DNA of 64,000 nt from Dicaeum eximium (lineage: Eukaryota; Chordata; Aves; Passeriformes; Dicaeidae), in contig VWZP01007940.1 in the NCBI GenBank assembly GCA_013396995.1, positions 2,217,431-2,281,430 on the forward strand, read 5' to 3'. The notes under the pieces are model-generated. The model ran no database searches, was not told where the DNA came from, and saw only the letters and a program-made list of their open reading frames with translations. Numbering within the stretch: the stretch's first letter is position 1; every line of letters begins with the position of its first letter. Below, piece by piece: positions 11,679 to 23,700 of the stretch. Position numbers and translations under genes: made by a program.

Positions 11679-13989
11679 TGTGGTTTATAAATTTATTCCA
11701 GCTATTATATTCAACAAAATATTCAGAATTATTAAAGAAATTACTGAAAAAGGTCTGTATTAAGCTAAGAAACAGTTAGCATGAGACTTGTTTCTTCTTC
11801 ATAATCTCTCATATTTAAAAGACTATCACTTTTTTCCTTGGCCATTGATCTGTATCTTTTCACATAATTGTACTTTTTAGATACAAATTTATAAATATTT
11901 CATTTGTCTGCTTTTTAAACAAATGCTGATGATGTTCGTATCACATCAGACACTCTTACATTGAAAAAACTTCTATGAATTCATTCTAAATTTTACTTCA
12001 GCACCATAAATAGGAAAAGATTGACTAAATGATAGCTGCCTAATACTTTTGTTAGCTGCTAGAAGTCACACAGAATGAAAACCAGAGTTGTATCAACAAG
12101 TACACCTATTTGAATTGGCCAGTTGTTTAGCTAATATATCTATTGGCAATGTTACTAACATCAGATGAAGGACCAGTTCTACAGGTCTGCTTGCAGAGTG
12201 GATATCTGTCTCTTTACACTGTCCCAGGGAGATTATCTGATTGCTGATTATGCAGGACATGAGGCATATTTTTCCATATATTTGCCTGTGGTATTTTGGG
12301 AGATCTGTATTCAGGCAGCAAGAATATATCAGTTTGGTGGAGGAAAAAGAACAATCTTTAAAAAGCACATTCATTTGTCAGGAGAATTGCTGAGGGCTTG
12401 AGTTAGTCAAGAGCACTGTGAGGGACAGCCTGAAGATGAGGCTGAGTCAGAGGTTCAGGGGAAGGACAGCAGCAGCCTGCCAGGAGGAGGGAAGCTTTCT
12501 AACCAGTTAACATATATTCTACAACTTAGTTGTACAATCTAGGCAAGGGAGGAATGAAGCAAAAAGCCAGCTGAGAGAGAACTGATTTGTTGACTAGAGA
12601 GACTAAAAGAGGTAGGGAAATTAGAGAAAGCAGCATCTAGAATCAGGACAGATTACACTGGAACAATTAAAAAAAAAAAAACAAACAAACAAAAAAGCTC
12701 TAGCATGTTTATATGATTTCCACTGTTCAAACAGTGTGCAGGTGAGCTTTAGCTTTTTAAATGATAACTTGGTTTATCCTGCATTAGTAAAACTTCACTC
12801 TTCACATTTGTTTTTTGTCTTTGCATTTCATTATTTCTAACTAAATAGGACAAATAGAATAACATTTTACATGGATAAAATAAGGTCCTGATCTGAAAAA
12901 TATGACAGATTTTACCCAGTAAGCAGCAGTATATTGATGACAAAATCTTCTGCTCCAGGTATATGGCCTTTTCAATAAATGTGACAGTATATGCTGGGTG
13001 AAATGAAACCAGTATAATAACATTTGTTTTAGTTCTCCTGTCCTGTTAAGCTCTATTTATTTAAATGTTTAAGTGGCCTTTCCATTAGCAGGTTCTGCAA
13101 ATTACTTCACTGGTTGCTGTTCCAAATGGTAGTGCAAAAATTACAACTTTTTCTAACTATGCTGACATAAGTATATATAAGCTGGATAAAATATGTGATG
13201 TTCAGGACCAGTGACTCAGAGGGGACAGACCGGTTACCACCCTAGGTCTAACAGTTTCTAGTTCTCTCTAGATTTGTGTTGCATTGTTACTGACTTTGGT
13301 GTCTTGGAAATGTCTCAGCTATGAATGAAGCTGTTCCCCGGGTTAAGTCTTTGTAAAAGAGCATGCTGTTAATTTTTGTGGATTATTCTTCATCTGTTAA
13401 CACCATGTCCTCAAGCTGCAATTTTTCCTTTACTCAGCTTTCCAATTTAACAAAATGTTAAAAAGTTATTTCCAAGATCTTGGCACTCATGAAAAGTGTT
13501 GAGTTTCTCCAGTGAGTTCAAAAGGTAGAGGAAGAACTTTCCCAGCATAAGTAAAAATCTACAGAGATTACATTGTTCTTGTATTTAGAGAAAAAGAGCA
13601 TGCAGACACATTCTGAATGAGAAGCTGCCCTCAAAACCCCACAATGCTTAAAATTTATGCTTGCAGTAATATTTGGATTGATTCAATAATAAAGTTAAAT
13701 TAATTTTATTATTCATTTAAAGTTTTAAAATGTCTGCAGGACAAATCTTTTTCCTTAATTTATAATAATAAAAATACCGTAGAATGGATATTTTTATTGT
13801 AAAAGAATAAACTGATAAATTACTTTCATGGTTATTTAAATGCTGAATTGAAATTTAGTATTCAGTAAGCTTGAAAACCTGCCTACTACCTTGCACATTT
13901 CCTGGCAACCTGACACCTCTCAGTGTTACAGCCTGATAAATAATTGTTTTGTTATTTGTGGTATCACAGCTGGGTTTTAGACTAAACCC
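11679..13989. other. Non-coding stretch, no gene recognised
   Basis: It holds short random open frames only, plus an A-rich run near 12669-12700 (A12 followed by CAAA units). I see no transposon body attached to the A-run. Confidence 0.55.
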
Positions 13990-14095
13990 TGCACTTGAGA
14001 AGCTCTTCAGAGTGTAACATGCAGGTCAGCCCTGTTGGAAGCAGCTGCTGTGAGGGTGGCACTTCCAGCAGCAGCTACGAGCGGAGGCAAGGGCT

Positions 14096-15330
14096 GTGGG
14101 TGGGCTCTGGTGGGCTTGCAGGGAAGCAGTGTGGCAGGAATGGGATGGTGGGAATGGGTCCTGCTGTTTGCAGTGTAGCTGTGGGAGCATGGTGACAGGG
14201 TCTGGTCAGCTGGCAGGACCAGGCAGGGTGTCTTGGAGGCTACTGGTGCTGCTGCTTGTGGTTGCTGCTCCCAGTTTGGATAGAAACTGCAGGCTCTGCT
14301 GCCAGTTCTCTCGGGCTTTGCCTGATGTGCAGGCTGCTGCTGGGAACCACAGAAACACTGGAGCTGAGGGATGGTGGATAGACACAGCCACTGTGACTGA
14401 AGTTAGTGAAGAGAGGCACCCAGGGCCTGCCATTGCTGCTCAGGGTTGTGCAGGACCACATGGAGACAGTGCAGTGATGGTTTTAGAGTGCCACAAGACG
14501 CAGGTCCCAGTGCTGACTGATGCTAATTGCTCTGACACAGAGAAGGCTCCGGCCACTGCTTGGGTTTCATGCTGCAAACACGGCCTGGGGCCTCTTCTAT
14601 GGGAGGTGTGCTCTGAGCAAGGCACTGAGCTGCTGGGTGAAAGAGCAGTGGGGAGAGCTGAGAGACTGCACAGCATCAGGGAGTTCCAAGAGGCATTATT
14701 TCCAGGGAGGCTGCTGGGGCAGCAGATCTATACACAGTAAGAAGAGAGCAGCAGCAGCTGGTAATCAGGTTCAAACAGGTGAAGGAGAAAGACTTGCAAC
14801 AGAATAGGCTGTGACTTCTGGCAGGAACACCTCCTGCTCCATCTGCAAATCTGCAGTTTGAGCATACATCTAGTGCTCTGGGCGTTGGTTAAGGATGAAC
14901 CAGACCCACTGAGGGCTCTTTCAGAGCAAGCTGAGCCCAAACAGGTTTAAAAAGGCATGGGTTGTTATAAGAGACTCCTTCCTAAGGGCATGAAAGCAGC
15001 TATCTCTTAACATGACCTGAATTTTCAGGCTATTTCTTTCTTACCAGTACCTCAGATCTGAGATGCTGCAAAAGAAAAGTCAAGGTTTACCTAGCCCTTG
15101 GACTAACACTCCCAGCTTCTTTTTCCAGAGTGATATAAGGGTAACCCAAAGTGCACCAAGGGTTCTTCAGAGCTGAAGGGATGCAGTGAAAGGTAAGGCA
15201 GACAGGTGATGATTGCCTTTCCAGTAAGGGGGAAAGGCTCCAGCAGAAGGTCACTCCTTCAGTGAGGCAACACAGGCCTGATGTTGGAAGCCATGCTTTG
15301 GCTTCTGTGATCACATTGCTCTGTGAGCAA
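14096..15330 (+). pseudogene. CR1 ORF1 remnant with esterase-like (GDSL) domain
   Basis: The first part, 14096-14740, is a 214-codon open frame. Its C-terminal part around 14609-14720 reads like the charged helical segment of CR1 ORF1 (GTELLGERAVGRAERLHSI). Further downstream, about 14958-14990, a VVIRDSFL-like stretch corresponds to the VVGDSLL motif that carries the catalytic serine of the CR1 esterase; here the glycine is replaced. Around 15207-15255 the translation FPVRGKGSSRRS matches the LPVRGKGFRRAS-like segment of the same domain. Esterase (SGNH) domains in CR1 ORF1 proteins are established for the family. Stops and frame changes show it is dead. The domain assignment rests on short motifs recognised by eye. 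Confidence 0.6.
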
Positions 15331-15589
15331 TGAGCACTGCTGTGTAGGGATGGGATAGCTGGCAGTAGGCAGGAGTGTCTTTGCCAACAAACATGAAAAT
15401 GTAGTGAGAAGTACTTTTACTTGTGTATGTTGGGTAGCATTTTCCTAGACTGAAGAGAAATGAGGGCACAAGGGGCAAAATAGATATATCTCAGATATAT
15501 AGATAGATATGTCTCAGCAGTAACGTTTCAGGGGATGTTCTTCCACCTGGAGAGACGTGGGATATGACTTGGGGCCCAAGTCTACCACC

Positions 15590-16340
15590 TGTATAAAAAT
15601 GAATGTAGTATAGAGAAGAAGCAGGATGAATAAGAAGTCTAAGCAAAGTTGCAGAGCTATAATATCACTGGGATTATGAAGACAAGATGGGATATTTATC
15701 TATAGTGGATCATTGCAGTGGATGGATAAAGGTGGAGAGGCAAGGAGAAGGTTGTGTTTCACATCAAGGAGTGGTTCAAATGTACCTTGCCTTGGAACTA
15801 GGGAGAAAACAGTAGCAAACTAGTTAATAGGAGATAAGGATCAGAAGACAGACTAGCACAGGGGATATAACAGATCTCTACTAAGACCACTGGATCAACA
15901 GGAAATGGATGAGGCCCACTTTAGATGGAGAAAACCTTACTATTGCAGGCTCTGGTACTTGTGGTAGGCTTAAATCTTCCTAATATCCGCTGTAAAGGGA
16001 CTAGAGCTGGTGCAAGCAACCTGTAAGAATTCCAGGATATGTTGAAGGCAATTTTTGACACAGGTGCTCAATCTACTGATTAGAGAAGGTGCTCTGTTGG
16101 ACGTGCTGCTCACAAAAAATGAAAAAGCACTGAATAAAGTCAAGGGCAGGTTTGGCTATCACAGCCATGGGACTAGAGTTTAAGGTCCTGAGAGATACAA
16201 CCAAAAGACACAGTAGAATTCAGAACAGATATTCAGGAACCTTTTCTGGCACAATCCCAAGCGAATTTGTCCTGAAGAGAAAGAGGCTGGGAGACCTGTT
16301 TGATTTTGCAAGGAGAATATCTTCAAAGCACATTAATAAT
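15590..16340 (+). pseudogene. CR1 ORF2 endonuclease-domain remnant
   Basis: Translated segments follow the CR1 endonuclease in order. A VVFHIKEWF stretch near 15752-15780 matches the GGVALYIKEW region. QALVLVVGLNLPNIRCK near 15946-15996 matches the LVGDFNLPDICWK block, but the catalytic aspartate of the DFN motif is lost. REGALLDVLLTKNEKAL at about 16083-16133 matches the REGALLDLLLTNRE block, and a GYHSHG-like stretch follows in place of the GHSDHE motif near 16154. At least three frame changes or stops lie between these pieces. The reverse transcriptase that should follow is missing. Confidence 0.75.
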
Positions 16341-18190
16341 TTTACATAGTTCTACAATTCTAATTTTGAAAATACAATCAGGTAATTCTTTTAAGCTGGA
16401 AATAGGAGCAGGAACCATTTTTCTAATCTATCATGCTTACTAAATCTTTTTCATGGCTTCATTAGAAAGCACAAAACTTTTTTTTTTTTTTAACCCCAAT
16501 TTCAAGCCTTTAGCTAATGATATTAGGGAAATGTATTCTTTCTTTCTTTCATTGTTATACCCTTCCTGTAGTATGTCTGTCCTACTTAATATTTAAATTT
16601 CTTGAGTTGACACCAAACCATCTTTGAATATGTAAATTCAACAGTACAAATGTAAGTCTGCATGATGTTAATGTGCTAACTACTAAAATAACATTTTATT
16701 ATAAAAGTAGAACAGGGTAAACAACCACAAATCTATACTAAGCTTAGCAATTGCCTGGCTTTTTCCTAAAATTGATTCAGTTTAAATTATTTATGACCTG
16801 TTTTTTATATTAACAATCTCTCCTTATTACTTATTTTTGGAAATTTTTTTTGTGTTTGTTTGTTTGTTTATTTAATGCTGCTAGTGTGAGATAGTTTTGG
16901 CTTCTTAGGTTCTAATAAGCTTTAGTGTGAGGAAGATGTACTCTTACAAAGAATAACAATTCCAGTTTTAATATTGACCCTCAAATTATTCTAATTATTT
17001 TCAGGACAACATATATTTCTGTAACCCCATTCCTACAGTTTAAATATCTTAAGAAGCTAGAGGAGATATTCAATGTCCTCCTGAAAGATTTTATTACAGC
17101 ATAGAACAAGATGCTTTTACATCCAACTATTTGGGAAATGGATCTACATAAAAGACTTTAATACATCTCTATAGCTGAAGAGCATTAGTCCCAAGTAGTC
17201 ATCATCTTTTTCATTTTCCCTTCCATAAAAAGACCATTAGTAAACCCAAAGATATTATAACCTAGCACTCCTGTTTTTTCCTTTTCCTCTCTTTTATAAC
17301 CTGAGAAAGCAGACATAACAGCCAGACAGAACTCAGCACCAAACAGCTGATATTTTCCTCACTTCATACAAACCTAGGCAAGCTACCTTCTTATTACCCA
17401 CTTAGAAGTTTGAGTATGTACTCATAATAAGGAGTGAGTTATTACCTGGTGTATTTTGTTCTTGCAAAGTCTTATACTCAGCAAGTATCATTTGACTACC
17501 TTCCACCACTTTAATCAGCAAACTGGAGAGAATTATATCTTTCAAAATAAGCTAGTGCTAAGGCTGAGGTTCTGTACAAGTTATTTAACAATTCCTGGAA
17601 GCTCTGGAAGTCTTTGCTAATGCAGCCACAGACCTGATATATAGGGTCTCTTATCCAGTGTGAAATACAGCCTAATGCTTAAAATCTGTTCCATATGTAC
17701 TGATGCATGTATTGCAAGCAAAATGACTGCAAATTGTTTCTTTATTAAAACTGCAGTTATTCAAGTCCATAACACAGATAAGAAAGAAAAACATGCCTGT
17801 GAAAATTTGTAATCCCCAAAACTCTGCCAGGTTTTATAAGGTTCTCAAGCCTATGAGAACATTTGATCTAGCACATAAATGAAAAATAAGATATTTAAAA
17901 AAAAAACAAATAGAAACCAAACAACACAAAATATACTCCCTGAAACCATGTCAATCCATGTTCATTATTTTAAAACTGACAGAATCTGATAAAAGCAGAA
18001 AACAGAAGAATGGAGAAGAAATTCTGGAAATGGGACAAAAGGTACACTAAATTTTTTGAAACTGTAACCAGTTTTTTCATAGTGCAGTAAGTATAGTCAA
18101 GAATTAGGAGTGAAGTGAAAGATACTGGGGTATTAGAGGAGCAAACTGGGAAACTCTGCAAAGACAGAAGGCTGCCAGAACAGAATTTAA
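16341..18190. other. Non-coding AT-rich stretch
   Basis: No gene recognised. Poly-T near 16478-16491 and a TGTTTGTTTG run near 16850-16870 are simple-sequence features. Confidence 0.55.
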
Positions 18191-18355
18191 GAAAAAACAA
18201 ACAAATGAACAAACAAAACCCTGAAACAAACAACAACAACAAACCAAAACCAACCAACCAACCAAAAAACCCCAAAGAAAACAAAATAAACACCAAACAA
18301 ACCCAAACTACCAACAACAACAAAAACAAAAACAAAAACAAAAACAAAAAAAAAA
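18191..18355. repeat. A-rich low-complexity region (CAAA/CAAC/CCAA units)
   Basis: About 165 bases contain almost only A and C, ending in five (CAAAAA)-like units and a poly-A run. The 129-codon N/K/Q-rich frame on the plus strand and the 125-codon F/L-rich frame on the minus strand result from this composition and are not genes. Confidence 0.9.
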
Positions 18356-18820
18356 GGAATAAGAGGTTTCAGATTGTGATTAGAAGCCTAGAGGAAAAAA
18401 AAATAAATGGAAAAAAAGAGAACCAACATAAGCAGTATGCAAGACAGAGGGAAGCTAAGGAGCCTGCGGTTAACAATATGGGTAAGACAAGTAATCAAAG
18501 CTGAGCTGGAAGGCAAATTTGGTAATGAGGGAGCAATATGTAGGGAGTTTTGCAGTGGAATTTGAAAACAGTGGGGAAAAGACTAACAACGCAAATTATG
18601 TGTTGTGAGAGGTTTGTGCCCAGGAGATAGGTGTCTTAAATGTATTCCCCATCAAAGTATATTGATAAAACTGACATCTTTCTTACCTGGAATAAACACA
18701 AGTATTACATTTTGAAGTTTAACTTTGTTAAACTGGATGGGAATCAGCATTGGGGAAAAAATACTTTACCTGTGCTAAGGAGAAAATAGCCTTCATGCAA
18801 TTAAGGCGTGTGGTGGCTTT

Positions 18821-18903
18821 GGTTTACTAATTTGAGATTTATTAATTTGGGATTTGGTTTACTAATTTGAGGTTTACTAATTTTCAGATTTGAGATTTGA
18901 GAC
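18821..18903. repeat. Degenerate local tandem repeat
   Basis: Variants of TTTACTAATTTGAGATTT recur four to five times with irregular spacing, and a TTTGAGATTTGAGA end follows. This fits slippage-type local duplication. Confidence 0.6.
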
Positions 18904-19807
18904 TGGCCCTATCCAGTGACATTTTTTTCTGTTTTATACAAGTTCATCAGTTAACTATGAGTTGTTTTGATTGTAGAGTTAAATGGTATTTTCTGTACAA
19001 AGGGAGACTTCTACATGTTCCTTGTGCTCAAAAGTGGCAGGCACGCTAAAATTACACTATTTGCACAAAAAAGTGTTGTTCAAAAACTGAATTTCAAAAT
19101 TACTTGAAACAAAAACATACTGGGAGGACGTTTTGGGCAATTTTAGACATGGTAATCATTGTTACTTCTGCACTCATGATTTTCCAGTTTTGAATTCAAA
19201 ATAATTTAAAAATTTAATGTGTTTTTTTAAATTTTGATATTCTATTCAGTCAGAAAAATATTTCAGAACTTTTTCACTGCGTCTGAAACATAATAATAAA
19301 GAAGAGAATCTGAAAATCTTGCTTAATAAAATTCCAAAACTTGGTCATTTGCTGCCAGAAATTTTGTTTGTTATTTTTAACTTACTTTAGCTTATTGAGA
19401 AACACAGCTGCTTTTAAAGTGGATATTTCTAAAAACTATTTGTTAAAATAGAACATTCTTTTCCTGGTAAAATAAGGGTGCATAACTTGTATAGATGCAG
19501 TCAGATTAGAAATGCTTTTTGTATTTTCAAACTGCTTTCTTATGCCTGTCATAAAATTAAGGAAGATAAATGCATGTCCTGAGATCTGAACACAGATGAA
19601 GAATTAGAACCCACTTGAAATAATGTCCTCATCTCTTTGCAATGATTTTTGATTATTCAGTTGTAATGATTTCTTTTATATAGGTTACATTTTTGGATAC
19701 ATATCTAGTCTCCATTATTTTACTCTAAACTTTAAAATTAAAAGTGTTGATGTTATTTACACCACACATTTCATATAAATAGATTGGATGTTATAAAACA
19801 ATTGTTC

Positions 19808-19992
19808 ACTCAGAGTGTAGTGAGGCACTGGAGTATTTTGTCCAGAGAAGGTGTAGAATTTGTGGCTGTCTCATCCCTGGAAGTCTTCAGGGCCAGGTTG
19901 GATGAACAGCCTGGTCTAGGGAGGTCAGTAGCAACTAGAAGATCTTAAGGTCCCTTCTACCCAAGACTTTCCATGGTTCTATAAATTCATTA
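19808..19992 (+). mobile_element. CR1 LINE 3' end, 5'-truncated
   Basis: The block beginning at GAGGCACTGGAGTATTTTG and running through CATCCCTGGAAGTCTTCAGG, GCCAGGTTGGATG, CAGCCTGGTCTAG and TTAAGGTCCCTTCTACCCAA is the characteristic end of CR1. It finishes near 19978-19990 with a decayed terminal octamer (GGTTCTATAAATTCAT). Only about 185 bp remain, typical of target-primed reverse transcription that stopped early. Confidence 0.9.
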
Positions 19993-20329
19993 TTTAACTT
20001 AGATCAACAGCAGAAGAGGTGCAATATCAGTTCCTTCCTTCTATGTGTAAATATGTCTACATGGAACCAATCTACTAGGTTTCGAAATTAAAAAGTACCA
20101 CCTTGTCAAAGAATAGACAAGTAAATACATACTTTTGAGAGCTATTTAATCAGGCTTTTCCCAAACATTATTAATGACCTTTAAAGCCAAATGGTCATTT
20201 TGAACAAACTATCTGACTTATTTTTAGTTACCTTCTGGAGATTTTCATCATTCTCCTCAAACACAGCCTCCTGGATTTTATATTTGACAAGCCGAATAAT
20301 GACTGCAAAATTTAGTTTTTAAAAAGTTT

Positions 20330-20720
20330 ATAATGGCTTTTCATGTTGAGATAAAATAGAAGGCCAATATAAATGCTATCAATAATAACATTGATTTATT
20401 TTAACATTCCAAAATTAAATATTTTAGTGTATTTTCAAAATTAGATATTAATGAAATTTCAACGAATTTCAGTTTTCATTCAAAAATGTTTCTGGAATAT
20501 TTAATTTTTGACAAACTTTCATTAAAATGAAATTACTGCCTAAAACAATGCTGCAGTGAACACTAAGGTCATCTTGGAATGATCATTATCATTAATAATA
20601 AATTATCATTAATTTTTATTTTCAAGGATTAATTCTTGCAGAGATCTTATTTTTGAAAATTATTAGTTTATTGCATTTTTGAAAAGAAATTAAAAGCTTA
20701 TTTTGATTAATCATATTTTA
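20330..20720. other. Very AT-rich block
   Basis: This block is dominated by A/T runs, with repeated ATTAAT, AAAATT and TTTCATT words and short inverted repeats such as AATGAAA/TTTCATT. It could act as a matrix-attachment type region or simply be decayed sequence; no test is possible from sequence alone. Confidence 0.4.
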
Positions 20721-23700
20721 AATACAAGGTAATATTGTAATCTAACAAACATAGTCACCTGTAGGTAGCCACTTATATTTTAAAAAACTGCTACTTTGTG
20801 TATTATTTAAGAACCTGTCAACAGTTCACCATCACCAAGTAAATTTACACTATATTAAGTGCTAAACATAAAGAAATGTCAGAAATTCCAAATTTCTTAA
20901 GCATGTCAAGAGATCGATGCTATATACACAGTCACATTATTTCCTCCCATAACCGGCACATGAAGGTTTGAATAACCCTACAGCGATCTCATTCCTCATT
21001 TCTAAGGCGTGTAGTATGGGATCAGTATGAGGGAAAAATTCAGGAAGAGTCAATATTGTGTAAGACACTACATATCTCAGAGGTGTTGAAAGATAAACCT
21101 CATGTTTACCATCATGATAACCTAATATTGATATCAAGTCACAATCATTCTTTAGATAAAGAAGATATTTAATTATGGAACTTCAGACAAATCAGATCTG
21201 CCATCGTTTTGTGCTTGAGTCAGTAGATCCAAAGTTCTATTGACAATAACTTAGAGAAGAATAAATGTTACATAGTACATATCTGCAAAATCTACAAGAT
21301 CTACAAAACTTAAAAATAGTTTGAAATGATCAATGAACTTTCCCATGCCAGAGTCCATAAAAAAGAATCTGGCTCAACAGCTATTGTCCTACTCTTTTTG
21401 ATTTCCAGATTATGGAGGATCAACAAGTTCTAGGTGCTATTTTAATACAATTTAACTAACACATTTGCTGTTAATTCTCATCCATTTTGTGTACATTTGT
21501 TTATTAATGAATTAATATTTTTAAGATGGAACCTAAATGACATTCTAAAGAGCAGGGATCATAGGTAAATAAAAATAATAGTAAAGACTGATGAAGAATT
21601 TTCTTAATGGCTGTCAAGTTATTTCTGATAAAAATAAATAAATTAAGTAAAATATTCCCATATAACCAAAATCAAATGTGCACGATAGAAGACTGATCTG
21701 CAGTGGTAATTATCTCATTATTTGAGGGCCCAACAGCTAAACATAATGAGATGAAACCAAGTATGTAAAAAATTTCATTCGATGTTGTTTAAAAAATTGC
21801 TTCTGTTAAGGTCGAGCTAATTCCAAGGTGATTTCCTAAGACAGGTGACCTTCACAGCTATTCCATAGGTAATAGTCATGAAACAGTAAAGACACAAAAC
21901 TAAGAGAGTCTCTTAAACCTAAGAGAGACCAAGAGACTGAGATTTTCATCTCTTCTCTTTGAAACAGAACTTGCTAGCAAAATAAGTCAATGTGCCTGTA
22001 AGTTGTATTAAAATAAATTGCATTGACCACATATGGATATTTATTATAAATAATTCTTTCTTAGCCAGAAGTAATACTCTTTCCAGATTTTTATCTGTGC
22101 AGCAAAAACTCTGCTGAGCAATAAAACAGATAATGAGATTTTCAATATGTAAAAGCACATTGCTAGGTAAATAATTCTTTCCAATTATATGGTTTCTTAT
22201 AAATTGAATCAACACTCCAAGATCTCAGTTTTATTTCTTTCCATTAAACACAATTTCCATCAGATTTTATTAGCTATTGTTAAATAGTTACTGAAGCTTA
22301 ATCTAAAATTATATTATCATGTAATCAGAGGATAGAATAATGATATTTAGTATAAGTAGGTGTGGCACTTTAAAGAACAGATAAGAGCAACTGGTTGTTA
22401 AAGACTTCTAAAAAGTTATCTAGGATAATAACATACCATATCAACTGGTGTGGTGACCAGTTTTTACCAGGGCATCTACATAAACCAGCAAAAACCACTA
22501 TATAAGTATGAAAAGGAATTATTATAGAGTGGAAAAAAATTTCAATGATATCTAATATCTACAGTTTACATAAACAGAAATGGTTAATAATGTGTGGTTC
22601 CGGAAAAATATGTGTGTTTTTAACAGTATGGAATGCATGGAATATCATAGATATTCAAATTCAACAAATTATTATTATTATCACAAAAAGGAAGAATGGA
22701 CATAAAAAACAAAGATGACAACAAAATTAAGCTTCCAGAGTGAATATTGACAGGCAAAAATTATAAATGTAGCAGTAACACATAAGAAAAATGAAATTAC
22801 AGGAAATCTGAATAGTTTTATGGTAAAAGAATTACAGCTCAACATTCAGATGTTTTTGAAATGTTTACATTGCAGAAATGTTAAAAAGGCTTCTATCCAG
22901 ACCAGGTGAGTTGAAGCTGAAAAGCACACCATGAAATATGTCTGAAATTCACTGTTTGGTGAAATACCAAAACTAACCACAATTTATAAGCCATAAGCAT
23001 TTTTCTTTTCTCCCTTACCCTCACCTCTTCCCATATTAGTCAGTGAGGAGCCCGGTTTTCATCTGTAGCAGCAGTACTTAGGGAGGAAGTGACTCTTATA
23101 TTGCTAAATTTACCTAAATGATTTCTGGGGGTTTGAAGATGTGCAACCAAGTCCAGACAGTGCTTCTGCAGCCTAGCAGAGCAGGGCAGTGGAGGAAATC
23201 CAGAATGCCCTGAGTCTGTGCCCGCCTCCCTGCCAGCCTGCCCTACGCCGTGGCTGTGCCACCACTGCACACCTGGACACTGACTGCAGCCCAGCCTCAG
23301 GGAACTAATGGATTTCTTGGGGGTTTTGACCTAGATAATTGTACTACTGAAATTACTTGTTTAATTACACTACTGGCTTGTATTTATTACTGTATTGTTA
23401 TTTCGATTTTTTTTTTTTCCTAAAACTGTTATGCTGATGTCTGTTACCATATCCAAAACCGATGGCTTGGCAGCATTATATTAAGGCCTTTCTTCTTCTC
23501 AGGATCTCCTAGGGAAAACACAGGAATTCTAACCACTTAAATTTAATTTTCTAAAGATTAATCATTAAATTAATGGTGCCACTGTTACAGCAAGCTGTGC
23601 TTCCAGCTTTCCTTCTGAAGTCCACAGAAAAGTCATCAGCATAAATATTTTATTAAGTCAGAATAGATAGTATGATGTATAAAGCTTAATTTGAATATAG

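Larger units (their letters stand above)
13990..16340 (+). mobile_element. 5' portion of a CR1 LINE (ORF1 plus ORF2 endonuclease)
   Basis: A GC-richer, stop-poor block is followed by segments whose translations match, in the right order and on the same strand, the CR1 ORF1 esterase domain and the start of CR1 ORF2 (apurinic-type endonuclease). Both frames are broken by stops and frameshifts. The reverse-transcriptase half and the 3' terminal octamers are absent. CR1 copies are normally 5'-truncated by target-primed reverse transcription, so a 5' piece without its 3' end is unusual and implies later deletion or separation. Boundaries are approximate; the left edge is set where composition changes. 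Confidence 0.72.

Noticed and set aside
17970..18504. F/L-rich 125-codon and N/K/Q-rich 129-codon frames
   Set aside because: They are read through an A/C low-complexity tract; composition explains their openness and apparent hydrophobicity.
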